Of a stretch of DNA of 22,049 nt, positions 7,466-15,545 are shown one piece after another (the stretch's first letter is position 1; every line of letters starts with the position of its first letter). The stretch lies in assembly GCA_045628085.1 (NCBI GenBank), contig JAZQOZ010000167.1, forward strand, positions 1 to 22,049, given 5' to 3'. Both the position numbers and the translations under genes were made by a program. Source of the DNA: Firm-04 sp045628085 (GTDB lineage Bacteria; Bacillota; Clostridia; Oscillospirales; Ruminococcaceae). Under the pieces are notes generated by a model. That model made no database searches, had not been told where the DNA came from, and saw nothing but the letters and a program-made list of their open reading frames with translations.

Positions 7466-8045
7466 AAAAATCCTCCGTTTTTTGTTCCGTTATGCAGCAT
7501 TCCAGTCTGCGGTCGTGCGCATCATGCGGAAGCTGCATCTGCCGGCATTCTGCGTAACAGATGCCGAGTGTTCTGATCTCATATTTTGCAAGATACCGGT
7601 CATAATATCCGCCGCCTGCACCGAGCCGGTAGCCCTCTGCATCAAAGCCGAGCATCGGGACGATCATCAGCGTATCTGCGTCGGGCAGAAGAATGCGGTC
7701 TTCTGAGACCGGCGGGACCGGGATCCGGAATGCACCTGCCTGAAGCTCCGAGAGTGCATCCAGACGATAAAAGGTCATGGTACTGGTTTCCGGTTCACAG
7801 ACCGGCAGACCGAGCTGCTTGCCGTCTTGCAGTGCGGCAGCGAGCAGTGCTCTGGTACTGACCTCATGCGGCATGGAAACATAGCAGAAGATCTGCTTTG
7901 CCTGCTGATAGGCAGGGTGATGCAGGACAGCCTCGGTAATACGCCTGTCGGCAGACTGTCTGCTGTCAAAGGGCATATCCGCACGCGCCTGAAACAGCTT
8001 GCTGCGCAGTGCCTTTTTTGCTTCGGTGATATCAGCCGTGCTCAT
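7458..8045 (-). CDS. 5-formyltetrahydrofolate cyclo-ligase
   Basis: This 195-residue cytosolic enzyme converts 5-formyl-THF and ATP to 5,10-methenyl-THF, returning stored folate to the one-carbon pool. The diagnostic ATP-binding motif RLGAGGGYYDRYL is at 140-152. The family C-terminal block (LPHDAHDRRLECCITE, 172-187) and a basic N-terminal helix (KKALRSKLFQAR) are present. The frame is open further upstream to 8174. However, the ATG at 8045 overlaps the DJ-1 stop in an ATGA arrangement and starts exactly where homologues start, so the longer version is not used. It shares transcription with the DJ-1 and mltG genes. Length is typical. Confidence 0.92.
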   Translation of the reverse strand: MSTADITEAKKALRSKLFQARADMPFDSRQSADRRITEAVLHHPAYQQAKQIFCYVSMPHEVSTRALLAAALQDGKQLGLPVCEPETSTMTFYRLDALSELQAGAFRIPVPPVSEDRILLPDADTLMIVPMLGFDAEGYRLGAGGGYYDRYLAKYEIRTLGICYAECRQMQLPHDAHDRRLECCITEQKTEDFYG

Positions 8046-8587
8046 TTGCCGTATACCATTCCTTCCGCAATGCCGCGGGCGGTATCCGCACCGCAGAGAA
8101 CCGAAACCAGATGCAGGGCGAAATCCATTGCAGCGCCCGGCCCTCTGCCGGTAATGATCCTGCCGTCCTGACAAACCGGTTCAGCGACGGTTTTGCAGCC
8201 GGTCAGCTTCGGTTCAAAGCCGGGATAGCAGGTTGCGGTCTTATTGCTGAGCAGACCGCGTGCGCCGAGGATAGAAGGTGCTGCACAGATCGCAGCGATC
8301 CATTTATCATGTTCATTACAGTAGGTAACGGCATCCTGAACGGTACTGCTTTCTCCGAGATGGATCGTACCGGGCATACCGCCGGGCAGAACGATCATTT
8401 CGATCGAATCATCCGGTGTGAATGCGCTGTCTGCGAGATCTGCGGTGACGGGGATGCCGTGTGATCCCTTGATCACAGTTCCGCCGATCCCGACCGTGCA
8501 GACATTTCTGCCGGCTCTGCGCAGGCAGTCAACGGGTGTCAGAGCTTCGATCTCCTCAAAGCCTTCCGCAAGAAAAACATATATCAT
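8042..8587 (-). CDS. DJ-1/PfpI family protein
   Basis: A 181-residue protein of the DJ-1/ThiJ/YajL subfamily. The nucleophile-elbow cysteine is Cys101 in IAAICAAPSILG, and the conserved glutamate is Glu14 in GFEEIEALTPVD, as in human DJ-1 (Glu18/Cys106). The DJ-1 histidine position reads Tyr in TCYPGFEPKL, as is common in bacterial members. Proposed roles for the family include glyoxalase or deglycase activity and oxidative-stress protection, and these are debated. The ATG at 8587 is chosen over 8629 because a GGAGG site (8595-8599) sits 7 bases upstream and the protein then begins at the canonical first beta strand. It is the first gene of the minus-strand operon, about 50 bases after the predicted transcription start. 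Confidence 0.92.
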   Translation of the reverse strand: MIYVFLAEGFEEIEALTPVDCLRRAGRNVCTVGIGGTVIKGSHGIPVTADLADSAFTPDDSIEMIVLPGGMPGTIHLGESSTVQDAVTYCNEHDKWIAAICAAPSILGARGLLSNKTATCYPGFEPKLTGCKTVAEPVCQDGRIITGRGPGAAMDFALHLVSVLCGADTARGIAEGMVYGK

Positions 8588-8594
8588 ATCTGTG

Positions 8595-8599
8595 CCTCC
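8595..8599 (-). promoter_or_regulatory. Ribosome binding site deciding the DJ-1 start
   Basis: GGAGG on the minus strand, 7 bases before the ATG at 8587. The alternative ATG at 8629 has no such site and would place the start before the natural first beta strand of the fold. Confidence 0.85.
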
Positions 8600-8642
8600 G
8601 ATTTTTCTGTTCAATCGACTGATATGCATACTATATCATGTT

Positions 8643-8671
8643 ATTATATCATGTATTCACCTGAAAGTCAA
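8643..8671 (-). promoter_or_regulatory. Promoter of the nine-gene minus-strand operon
   Basis: On the minus strand, TTGACT (8666-8671) is followed after exactly 17 bases by TATAAT (8643-8648), a near-consensus housekeeping sigma promoter. Transcription would begin near 8636, about 50 bases before the DJ-1 ATG. The genes down to 339 are closely packed, so it probably drives them all. Internal promoters were not ruled out. Confidence 0.88.
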
Positions 8672-8945
8672 GTTTTCGCGGCGTATCCGCACAGCAAAAT
8701 AAAGCTGAAAATCGGGCATCTTCGCGGCAGAATGCCGTTCAAAATGTAGAATTTGCAGGGGATGCATCCGCAGCCGGAAAGCAGGGTGTTTTCTGCATTC
8801 TTACTAAAAAATCAGATCATGCACCGTGCCGTTCGGTAAATTGCCCTGAAAGATATTGTGCATCATCAACAATTCCGCTTCCGGATCATTGAGCCTGTTG
8901 GCTGTTATTCCGGAATCCTGCTGTCAAATTTGTATAATTCAGCTA
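8672..8945. other. Intergenic region between divergent promoters
   Basis: There is no gene in these 274 bases between the minus-strand operon promoter and the glgP promoter. Small symmetric elements are visible: a CGGCA/TGCCG hairpin at 8725-8737 and the 10-bp palindrome ATTCCGGAAT at 8907-8916. A second TATAAT (8933-8938) lies just upstream of the main glgP promoter but has no good -35 element at 17 bases. No recognisable catabolite-repression cre site was found by eye. Confidence 0.5.
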
Positions 8946-8974
8946 TTGCATTTTTACCGTAAATAGGGTATAAT
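8946..8974 (+). promoter_or_regulatory. Promoter of glgP
   Basis: TTGCAT (8946-8951), a 17-base spacer and TATAAT (8969-8974). Transcription should start near 8981, giving a leader of about 160 bases before the glgP ATG at 9143. Confidence 0.88.
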
Positions 8975-8980
8975 AAAACA

Positions 8981-9142
8981 GTATTGTTTGCAGAAAGCAG
9001 AGCAGGATACTGCCTGCGTTCTTCGCCTGCGGCCGGCGCTCCGCCGTCACGGCTGAGGCGGCTGTCATGCAGTCCTGCACAGAATTTCTGTGCCTGCGGC
9101 GGCAAACCAACTATCACACGACGGAGAAACGGAGTAGGGTAA
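8981..9142 (+). other. GC-rich structured leader of glgP
   Basis: The predicted 5' UTR is unusually GC-rich and contains strong self-complementarity. GCACAGA (9077-9083) pairs with TCTGTGC (9087-9093). The CCGCC / GGCGG and GCCG-tca-CGGC pairs around 9040-9065 can form alternative hairpins. There is no U-run, so it is not an evident terminator. I do not recognise a riboswitch class. It may instead be an inserted dispersed GC-rich element lying between promoter and gene. The ribosome binding site is GGAG at 9131-9134. Confidence 0.45.
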
Positions 9143-11527
9143 ATGTCCAAATTTTCGGATAAGGTGACACAGGAATTCCTGAACCGCCTTCAGATGCAGT
9201 TTAATGTTTCGCCCGATGAGGCGAGCGACAAGCAGATCTATCTGGCACTTTCCGCTGTTATCATGGATATCATGAAGGAAAAGCGTCAGAAGTTCATGAA
9301 TCATGTCAATTCGACCGGCAAAAAGCAGATCTTCTATCTTTCTATGGAATTTCTCATGGGCAGATCGCTCAAGACCTCTCTTTACAACCTCGAACTTGCA
9401 GACGATGTTGAAAAGTTCCTGAAAAAGTTTGATATCAAACTCGACAGGATCTATGATTATGAACCGGATGCCGGCCTCGGCAACGGCGGCCTCGGCAGAC
9501 TTGCCGCCTGCTATCTGGACGGTCTGGCAACAACAGGCTATCCGGCGACCGGTCACTCGATCTGCTATGAATACGGTATTTTCAAGCAGCAGCTTCAGGA
9601 CGGCTGGCAGACAGAACTGCCCGACAACTGGCTGCCCGGCGGTGAGGTCTGGCTCGATCCCAGACCGGAACAGGCGATCGAGATCCACTTTGAAGGCGAC
9701 CTCGAAGAATACTGGGATCAGCAGTATCACCACATCTCCCATGTCAATTACAGCACTGTCACCGCAATTCCTTACGATATGTATGTTTCCGGCTATAACA
9801 GCAATGCTGTTTCTGTTCTGAGACTGTGGTCTGCAAAAGCACCGAGCTTTGATATGGCAATGTTCAATCAGGGCGATTATTCCAAGGCGCTTGCGCAGAA
9901 TTCCATTGCAAACGCGATCTCGAAGGTGCTGTATCCGAATGACAATCACCTCGAAGGCAAGTCGCTGCGTCTGCGTCAGCAGTATTTCCTCTGCGCTGCC
10001 GCGATCGGTGATATCGTCAACAATCACATGAGCGTATACGGCACGCTCGATAATCTCGCTGATAAGGTCGCAATTCACATCAATGATACCCACCCGACAC
10101 TTGCGATCCCTGAGCTGATGCGCATTCTGCTCGATGACTGCGGCTACGGCTGGGAGAAGGCATGGGATATCACCAGACGTGTCTTTGCCTATACGAATCA
10201 TACCGTCATGGCAGAAGCACTCGAAAAATGGGATGTCAATCTTGTCCGCAGAGTCATTCCGCGTATCTTCTCGATCATCGTTGAGATCAATAACCGTTAC
10301 TGTGCAGAAGTCTTTGCGAAGGTCAATGACAGCGCGCTGACCACAAAGATGTCCATTATTCAGGATAATATGATCCACATGGCAACGCTTTGTGTTGCTG
10401 CTTCGCACAATGTCAACGGTGTTTCCAAGCTGCATTCCGAGATCATCAAGAATGCTGTGTTCAATAATGAATACCGCTATACACCGCAGAAATTCACAAA
10501 CGTCACGAACGGCATCGCATACCGCCGCTGGCTGTATCAGTCGAATCCCGGTCTGACAAAGCTCCTGAAATCTGCGATCGGAAACGGTTTCCTCAAAAAT
10601 GGTGCCGAGCTCGAAAAATTCCGCGCATTTCAGGATGATGCAGCCGTCCTCGATCAGCTGATGGCTGTCAAGCGTGAGAATAAGACCGAATTTGCAAAGT
10701 ATGTCAAGGCAAAGAACGGCATCGTTCTGAATCCGGACAGCGTCTTTGATGTGCAGGTCAAGCGTCTGCACGAGTACAAGCGTCAGCATCTCAATGCGCT
10801 GAATATTCTCGCAGATTATCAGATGCTCCTCGATAATCCGGATATGGATTTTGCACCCAAGACCTATATCTTCGCGGCAAAGGCTGCACCGGGCTACTAT
10901 CTCGCAAAGCAGATCATCAAGATGATCTGGAGCCTTTCCGAGGAGATCCGCAAGAATCCGAAGATCAGCGAAAAGCTCTCTGTTGTATTCCTTGAAAATT
11001 ACTGCGTCACGCTCTCCGAGCTGCTGATGCCTGCCTCGGATTTCTCTGAGCAGATCTCGCTTGCAGGTACGGAAGCATCCGGTACGGGCAATATGAAGCT
11101 GATGCTGAACGGCGCTGTGACGATCGGTACGCTGGACGGCGCAAATATCGAGATCAAAGATGCCGCAGGCGATGAAAATATCATCATCTTCGGCATGAAG
11201 ACAGAGGAAGTCAATAACCGTAAGCCGAATTACCGTCCGCAGGATATCTACGATCATCACGGTCTGATCCGTGCCTGCGTTGACCGCATCAATAACGGCA
11301 TCAACGGCGACAAATTCCCGGATATCGCGCAGTCTCTGCGCACGCGCGATCCGTATATGGTGCTTGCCGATTTCGACAGCTACCGTGCGGCACAGGCTTA
11401 TGCAGCACAGTGCTATGCGGATAAGCAGCGCTTTGCAAAGATGAGCCTGAATAATATTGCAGGTGCAGGCGTGTTCTCCGCAGACCGCGCAGTTACCGAA
11501 TATGCCAAGAATATCTGGAATCTGTAA
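9143..11527 (+). CDS. glgP: Glycogen/starch/alpha-glucan phosphorylase
   Basis: This GT35 enzyme uses phosphate to release glucose-1-phosphate from the non-reducing ends of glycogen or maltodextrin. At 794 residues it has normal length. The pyridoxal-phosphate lysine is Lys652 in the signature EASGTGNMKLMLNGA. Other landmarks are FYLSMEFLMGRSL (about 63-75), EPDAGLGNGGLGRLAACYLD (about 109-128), HINDTHPTLAIPELMR and VQVKRLHEYKRQHLN. No signal peptide is present, so it is cytosolic. It has its own promoter and leader, and ends just before a terminator followed by an amylase gene, consistent with a glucan-breakdown unit. GlgP and MalP cannot be separated from sequence alone; the neighbouring intracellular GH13 enzyme fits either. 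Confidence 0.95.
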   Translation: MSKFSDKVTQEFLNRLQMQFNVSPDEASDKQIYLALSAVIMDIMKEKRQKFMNHVNSTGKKQIFYLSMEFLMGRSLKTSLYNLELADDVEKFLKKFDIKLDRIYDYEPDAGLGNGGLGRLAACYLDGLATTGYPATGHSICYEYGIFKQQLQDGWQTELPDNWLPGGEVWLDPRPEQAIEIHFEGDLEEYWDQQYHHISHVNYSTVTAIPYDMYVSGYNSNAVSVLRLWSAKAPSFDMAMFNQGDYSKALAQNSIANAISKVLYPNDNHLEGKSLRLRQQYFLCAAAIGDIVNNHMSVYGTLDNLADKVAIHINDTHPTLAIPELMRILLDDCGYGWEKAWDITRRVFAYTNHTVMAEALEKWDVNLVRRVIPRIFSIIVEINNRYCAEVFAKVNDSALTTKMSIIQDNMIHMATLCVAASHNVNGVSKLHSEIIKNAVFNNEYRYTPQKFTNVTNGIAYRRWLYQSNPGLTKLLKSAIGNGFLKNGAELEKFRAFQDDAAVLDQLMAVKRENKTEFAKYVKAKNGIVLNPDSVFDVQVKRLHEYKRQHLNALNILADYQMLLDNPDMDFAPKTYIFAAKAAPGYYLAKQIIKMIWSLSEEIRKNPKISEKLSVVFLENYCVTLSELLMPASDFSEQISLAGTEASGTGNMKLMLNGAVTIGTLDGANIEIKDAAGDENIIIFGMKTEEVNNRKPNYRPQDIYDHHGLIRACVDRINNGINGDKFPDIAQSLRTRDPYMVLADFDSYRAAQAYAAQCYADKQRFAKMSLNNIAGAGVFSADRAVTEYAKNIWNL

Positions 11528-11607
11528 AATGCAGCCGGACAGCACTGCACTTTTTCCGCAGACGGAGCAGAGATAACCGCCGCATCGCAATGCTGTTCGG
11601 CAATACA

Positions 11608-11639
11608 AAAGGCGGTCGGATGATCGCCTTTATTTTTTT
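11608..11639 (+). terminator. Intrinsic terminator between glgP and the amylase gene
   Basis: AAAGGCG (11608-11614) pairs with CGCCTTT (11625-11631), with three extra inner pairs around a GGAT loop, followed by A and seven T's. It ends only 6 bases before the ribosome binding site of the amylase gene. A weaker hairpin, TGCAG...CTGCA followed by CTTTTT, sits at about 11531-11556. Confidence 0.85.
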
Positions 11640-11657
11640 GATTCAGAGGGGTTTACC

Positions 11658-13556
11658 ATGAGAAAGATCTATGACAGCTGGGATCGCACCTATAAATCCG
11701 TTTTCGGTGCGCTGCGGCAGAATGAACCGTGTACCTTCACGATCTGTCTGCCGGAATCAGCAAATCTGGATACCGCACCGATGCTCGTGCTGTACCGGCC
11801 GGGCATGAAGGAACGCTTTATCCCGATGAACAGGACGTTCCGGCATGAGGGTGAGATATTCTATTCCGCGACCTGCTCTGCAAGATATCCCGGCGTACAT
11901 TACTATTACTTTTCGTATATTTCCGGCGGACAGTGGTTTTATATCAAGAAAGCCGCCGCACATGAAGGCGTGATCGGAGAAGGCGACCTGTTTCAGCTCA
12001 CGATCTATGACGAATCCTTCACGACACCGGATTTTCTCAAGGGCGGCGTGATGTATCAGATCTTTCCGGATCGTTTCTGCCGCAGCGGTCAGCCGCATGA
12101 AAATATACCGGACGGCCGTGTTCTGCGTGAAGACTGGGGCGGCACACCCTTTTACCGTCCCGATCAGAACGGTCATGTCTGGAATAATGATTATTTCGGC
12201 GGTGATCTGGAAGGCATTATTCAGAAGCTCGATTATCTGGAATCGCTCGGCGTGACCTGTATCTATCTGAACCCGATCTTTGAATCACACGAAAATCACC
12301 GCTATAATACTGCAAATTACCGCAGAGTTGATCCGCTGCTCGGTACGAATCAGGATTTCGCGCGGCTCTGTACGGAAGCGGCGCGTCACGGCATCAGCGT
12401 CATTCTGGACGGTGTCTTTTCCCATACGGGCGCAGACAGCATTTATTTCAACAAATTCCACAGATATGATACGGTCGGTGCTTATAATTCACCGGAAAGC
12501 CCGTATTACAAATGGTACAGTTTCCATCAGTATCCGGATGTTTATGAGGCATGGTGGGGGATTGATACGCTCCCGAATGTTAACGAAAATGAGCCGGAAT
12601 ATACCGATTATATCTGCGGCAGGGGCGGCGTTCTGGAATACTGGATGAATCTCGGCGCGGCAGGCTTCCGTCTGGATGTTGCCGATGAACTGCCGGATGC
12701 ATTCCTCGATCATCTTCATGACTGCGTGAAAGCGGCAGACGGCGATCATGTTGTCATCGGTGAAGTCTGGGAAGATGCGTCCACCAAAGAGGCTTACGGC
12801 ATCCGGCGGCGCTATCTGCTCGGCAGTCAGCTTGATTCGGTCATGAATTATCCGTTCCGCAGTGCGATCATGCAGTATATCGGCGGATGCAGTCCCTATG
12901 ATTTCCGCAATAGCATCATGACCATTCTCGAAAATTATCCGAAATGTTCGGCAGATGTGCTGATGAATTTTGTGTCCACACATGATATCGAACGTGCGAT
13001 CACCGTTTTCGGCGGCGAACCGGTAAACGGCAGAAACAAGGACTGGCAGGCGGAACGCAGACTGTCTCCGCAGCAGTATGAGATCGGCAAGAAGAAGCTG
13101 AAAGCTGCTATGGTACTGCAATTTTTCCTGCCGGGCGTTCCGAGTATCTATTACGGCGATGAAGCCGGTCTGGACGGCTACGGCGATCCGTTTAACCGCC
13201 GCTGTTTCCCGTGGGGACATGAAGATCAGGATCTCATAGAATTTACGAGAGAATTGTCAAGGATCCGCCACAGCTCAAAGGTCTTTGTGGACGGTGCGCT
13301 GAAATTCCTGACGCTCGATGATGATTATATCGTATTTACGCGCTATCGTGATCACCGCCGCAAGGGAATGGTCATTGCACTGAACCGCACCGATCATGAG
13401 ATCGTATTCGGCGTGGACAAAACACCGTTCAATGACCGCTATACGCTGTTCAAGGTCGTTCACGGCGAGATCAGGGGCAATGATGTGATTTTGCCGCCGT
13501 ATGGCTTTGCTGCCGTCAAGGTGGAGCAGGTCTTGAATCACCTGAATACGAAATAG
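11658..13556 (+). CDS. GH13 alpha-amylase family protein, neopullulanase/cyclomaltodextrinase-like
   Basis: This 632-residue cytosolic glycoside hydrolase (no signal peptide) probably cuts maltodextrins, cyclodextrins or pullulan fragments. Residues 1 to about 130 form a beta-sandwich like the CBM34 N-domain. The barrel starts at GVMYQIFPDRF. GH13 regions are readable: region I DGVFSH (251-256), region II GFRLDVADE (336-344) with nucleophile Asp340, region III GEVWED (acid/base Glu369), and region IV VSTHD with His442 and Asp443. The YFGGDLEGI block and short domain B match the neopullulanase subfamily (GH13_20). AGAGGGG at 11645-11651 supports the start. It probably trims branched or cyclic glucans for the phosphorylase encoded upstream. 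No strong promoter of its own is seen, so expression may depend on read-through of the preceding terminator. Confidence 0.92.
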   Translation: MRKIYDSWDRTYKSVFGALRQNEPCTFTICLPESANLDTAPMLVLYRPGMKERFIPMNRTFRHEGEIFYSATCSARYPGVHYYYFSYISGGQWFYIKKAAAHEGVIGEGDLFQLTIYDESFTTPDFLKGGVMYQIFPDRFCRSGQPHENIPDGRVLREDWGGTPFYRPDQNGHVWNNDYFGGDLEGIIQKLDYLESLGVTCIYLNPIFESHENHRYNTANYRRVDPLLGTNQDFARLCTEAARHGISVILDGVFSHTGADSIYFNKFHRYDTVGAYNSPESPYYKWYSFHQYPDVYEAWWGIDTLPNVNENEPEYTDYICGRGGVLEYWMNLGAAGFRLDVADELPDAFLDHLHDCVKAADGDHVVIGEVWEDASTKEAYGIRRRYLLGSQLDSVMNYPFRSAIMQYIGGCSPYDFRNSIMTILENYPKCSADVLMNFVSTHDIERAITVFGGEPVNGRNKDWQAERRLSPQQYEIGKKKLKAAMVLQFFLPGVPSIYYGDEAGLDGYGDPFNRRCFPWGHEDQDLIEFTRELSRIRHSSKVFVDGALKFLTLDDDYIVFTRYRDHRRKGMVIALNRTDHEIVFGVDKTPFNDRYTLFKVVHGEIRGNDVILPPYGFAAVKVEQVLNHLNTK

Positions 13557-13561
13557 CGATA

Positions 13562-13590
13562 TGATAGAATAAAACGTGGGATATGCCCAC
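13562..13590 (+). promoter_or_regulatory. Possible extended -10 promoter and leader hairpin for the ABC-F gene
   Basis: TGATAGAAT (13562-13570) resembles an extended -10 element, with only a weak -35 (CTGAAT, 13542-13547). Start would fall near 13577, at the hairpin GTGGG-atatg-CCCAC (13576-13590). The evidence is weak; the ABC-F gene may simply be co-transcribed with the amylase gene. Confidence 0.35.
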
Positions 13591-13607
13591 AGAATGAGGA
13601 TGACCGT

Positions 13608-15527
13608 ATGCTGATATCATGCACCGGAATACACAAATTTTATCAGGATCATCATGTGCTGCGTTCGGTCAGCCTGACGGTCGAAAATCAGGACCGCATC
13701 GGACTTGTCGGCGACAACGGCTGCGGAAAGAGTACCTTTCTGCGCATCCTGACGGAACAGGAACTGCCTGATGCCTTTGAGCATGATGAACCTGTGATCG
13801 CAAAAGCCGCAAATCTCCGCATCGGCTATCTTGCGCAGAATGCCGGTCTGGACGGCAGCAAGACTGTCCTTGAAGAAATGAACGATGCTTTTTCGCATCT
13901 GCATGAAGCAAAAGAGATCATGCAGGCTTTGGAAGCGAAAATGGAATCCGGACTTTCTGCGGAAGAAATGGACGAATATGCAAGACTTTCCGCATTTTTT
14001 GAGATCAATGACGGCTATACGACAGAAGTCCGCATCCGGACGGTGCTTTACGGCATGGGCTTCGGTGAGGAGACACTGCCGCGGCAGATCTCCGGCTTTT
14101 CCGGCGGCGAAAAAACACGCCTTGCACTCTGCAAGCTGCTGCTCGAAGCGCCCGATCTGCTGATCCTCGATGAACCGACAAACCATCTGGATTTTCAAAC
14201 CGTCGGCTGGCTGGAAGATTATCTCAAAACATGGCGCGGTGCGCTGCTGATCGTCAGCCATGACCGTTTCTTCCTCGACCGCCTCTGCACAAGTATCTGC
14301 GAACTGGAACACGGCGAACTGACACGCTATAAGGGCAATTATACCGCGTTCACAAGGCTGCGTGCCGAATCCCGCGAACGGCAGCAGAAGGAATATGAAG
14401 CACAGCAGCGCGAGATCGCCAAGCTGGAAGACTATGTTGCGCGGAACAAAGTGCGTGCATCGACTGCAAAAGCCGCCAAATCACGCGAAAAACAGCTTGA
14501 TAAGATCGAGCGTATCGAAAAGCCCTATGCTGCCGCAAAAGCCGCAAAGCTGTCTTTTACATACAGCGTTGTACCGCCGATCGACGTTCTGGAAGTCAAG
14601 AATATTGATCTGACCGTCGGAACCGGTTCGATGCAGAAAACGCTGATGGAGAATCTCTCCTTTACGGTTCGCCGCGGCGACAAGATCGGCATTATCGGTG
14701 AAAACGGCGCAGGCAAATCTACACTGCTCAAAGTTCTGCGGAATATTCTGCCGCATAAAGGTCTGGTTCGCTGGGCAGCCGGCACACGGCTCGGCTGTTT
14801 CGAGCAGGAAAGCGAAAGCCTGAATCCCTATGCGACTGTATTTGATGAGCTGCATGACCGCTATCCGGCACTCAGCGATTTTGAAGTGCGCAGTCTGCTC
14901 GGACAGGTGCGCCTGACAGGCGAAAATGTCTTTAAGGAAACCGGCGTGATCTCCGGCGGCGAACGTGCAAAACTCTGCTTTGCGATCCTGATGATGGAGC
15001 ATGGCAACATTCTGCTGCTTGACGAACCGACAAACCACCTCGATCTGACAACAAAAGAAATTCTGGAACAGGCACTCAGTGAATTTGACGGAACGATCCT
15101 GTTTGTCAGCCATGACCGTTATCTGCTGGACAGACTTGCCGATCAGCTCTTTATTCTGGAAAACGGCGAACTGACACCGTTCAAAGGGAAATTTTCCTCT
15201 TATCAGGAACAGATACGCCGCCGCACAGAAGCGGAACAGGCAGCCGCCGCCGAGGAAAAACAGCGGAAAGCCGCCGAAGCACAAAAGGCAGGCTACCGTT
15301 CAAAGGAACAGCGCAGTCAGGAAGCAAAGCGCCGTGCAGAGGTCAAGCGTCTGGAACAGGAAACAGATGCGCTGCAAACAGAACAGGATACACTTCAGGA
15401 ATTGCTGACAGATGAAACCGTTGCAGGTGATTATGAGAAAATGCAGGAAATTTGCAGCCGGCTTGAAGAGATCCGGCTGCGGCAGGATGAGATTCTGGAG
15501 CAGCTCATTCTGCTTGAGGATTCATAA
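13608..15527 (+). CDS. ABC-F family ATP-binding protein (ribosome-associated type)
   Basis: A 639-residue protein with two ABC ATPase domains and no membrane segment, the ABC-F layout. Domain 1 has Walker A GDNGCGKST (35-43), signature SGGEK (165-169) and Walker B LLILDEPTNHLD (184-195). Domain 2 has Walker A GENGAGKST (364-372), signature SGGER (449-453) and Walker B LLLDEPTNHLD. A charged helical linker (about 250-306) is the P-site tRNA interaction motif region. A Glu/Lys/Gln-rich coiled coil fills 540-639, as in YdiF/Uup-type members. Known family members act on the ribosome as translation factors or antibiotic-resistance proteins. Nothing here distinguishes a resistance role. The start follows GAGGA at 13596-13600, and the stop is 18 bases before the next gene. 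Confidence 0.93.
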   Translation: MLISCTGIHKFYQDHHVLRSVSLTVENQDRIGLVGDNGCGKSTFLRILTEQELPDAFEHDEPVIAKAANLRIGYLAQNAGLDGSKTVLEEMNDAFSHLHEAKEIMQALEAKMESGLSAEEMDEYARLSAFFEINDGYTTEVRIRTVLYGMGFGEETLPRQISGFSGGEKTRLALCKLLLEAPDLLILDEPTNHLDFQTVGWLEDYLKTWRGALLIVSHDRFFLDRLCTSICELEHGELTRYKGNYTAFTRLRAESRERQQKEYEAQQREIAKLEDYVARNKVRASTAKAAKSREKQLDKIERIEKPYAAAKAAKLSFTYSVVPPIDVLEVKNIDLTVGTGSMQKTLMENLSFTVRRGDKIGIIGENGAGKSTLLKVLRNILPHKGLVRWAAGTRLGCFEQESESLNPYATVFDELHDRYPALSDFEVRSLLGQVRLTGENVFKETGVISGGERAKLCFAILMMEHGNILLLDEPTNHLDLTTKEILEQALSEFDGTILFVSHDRYLLDRLADQLFILENGELTPFKGKFSSYQEQIRRRTEAEQAAAAEEKQRKAAEAQKAGYRSKEQRSQEAKRRAEVKRLEQETDALQTEQDTLQELLTDETVAGDYEKMQEICSRLEEIRLRQDEILEQLILLEDS

Positions 15528-15545
15528 TTTGAAAAGGAGCGGATT

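Noticed and set aside
8046..8174. Upstream extension of the cyclo-ligase gene
   Set aside because: It is inside the DJ-1 coding region. The ATG at 8045 in an ATGA overlap fits homologue length.
8905..9150. 81-codon minus-strand ORF across the glgP leader
   Set aside because: It crosses the glgP promoter and the structured leader and has no convincing start signals. It is better explained as a GC-rich leader or repeat element.
9065..11608. 847-codon open frame antisense to glgP
   Set aside because: Its composition (Cys/His/Ile-rich, no domains) is that of a codon-bias shadow. The plus strand encodes a complete phosphorylase with its PLP motif.
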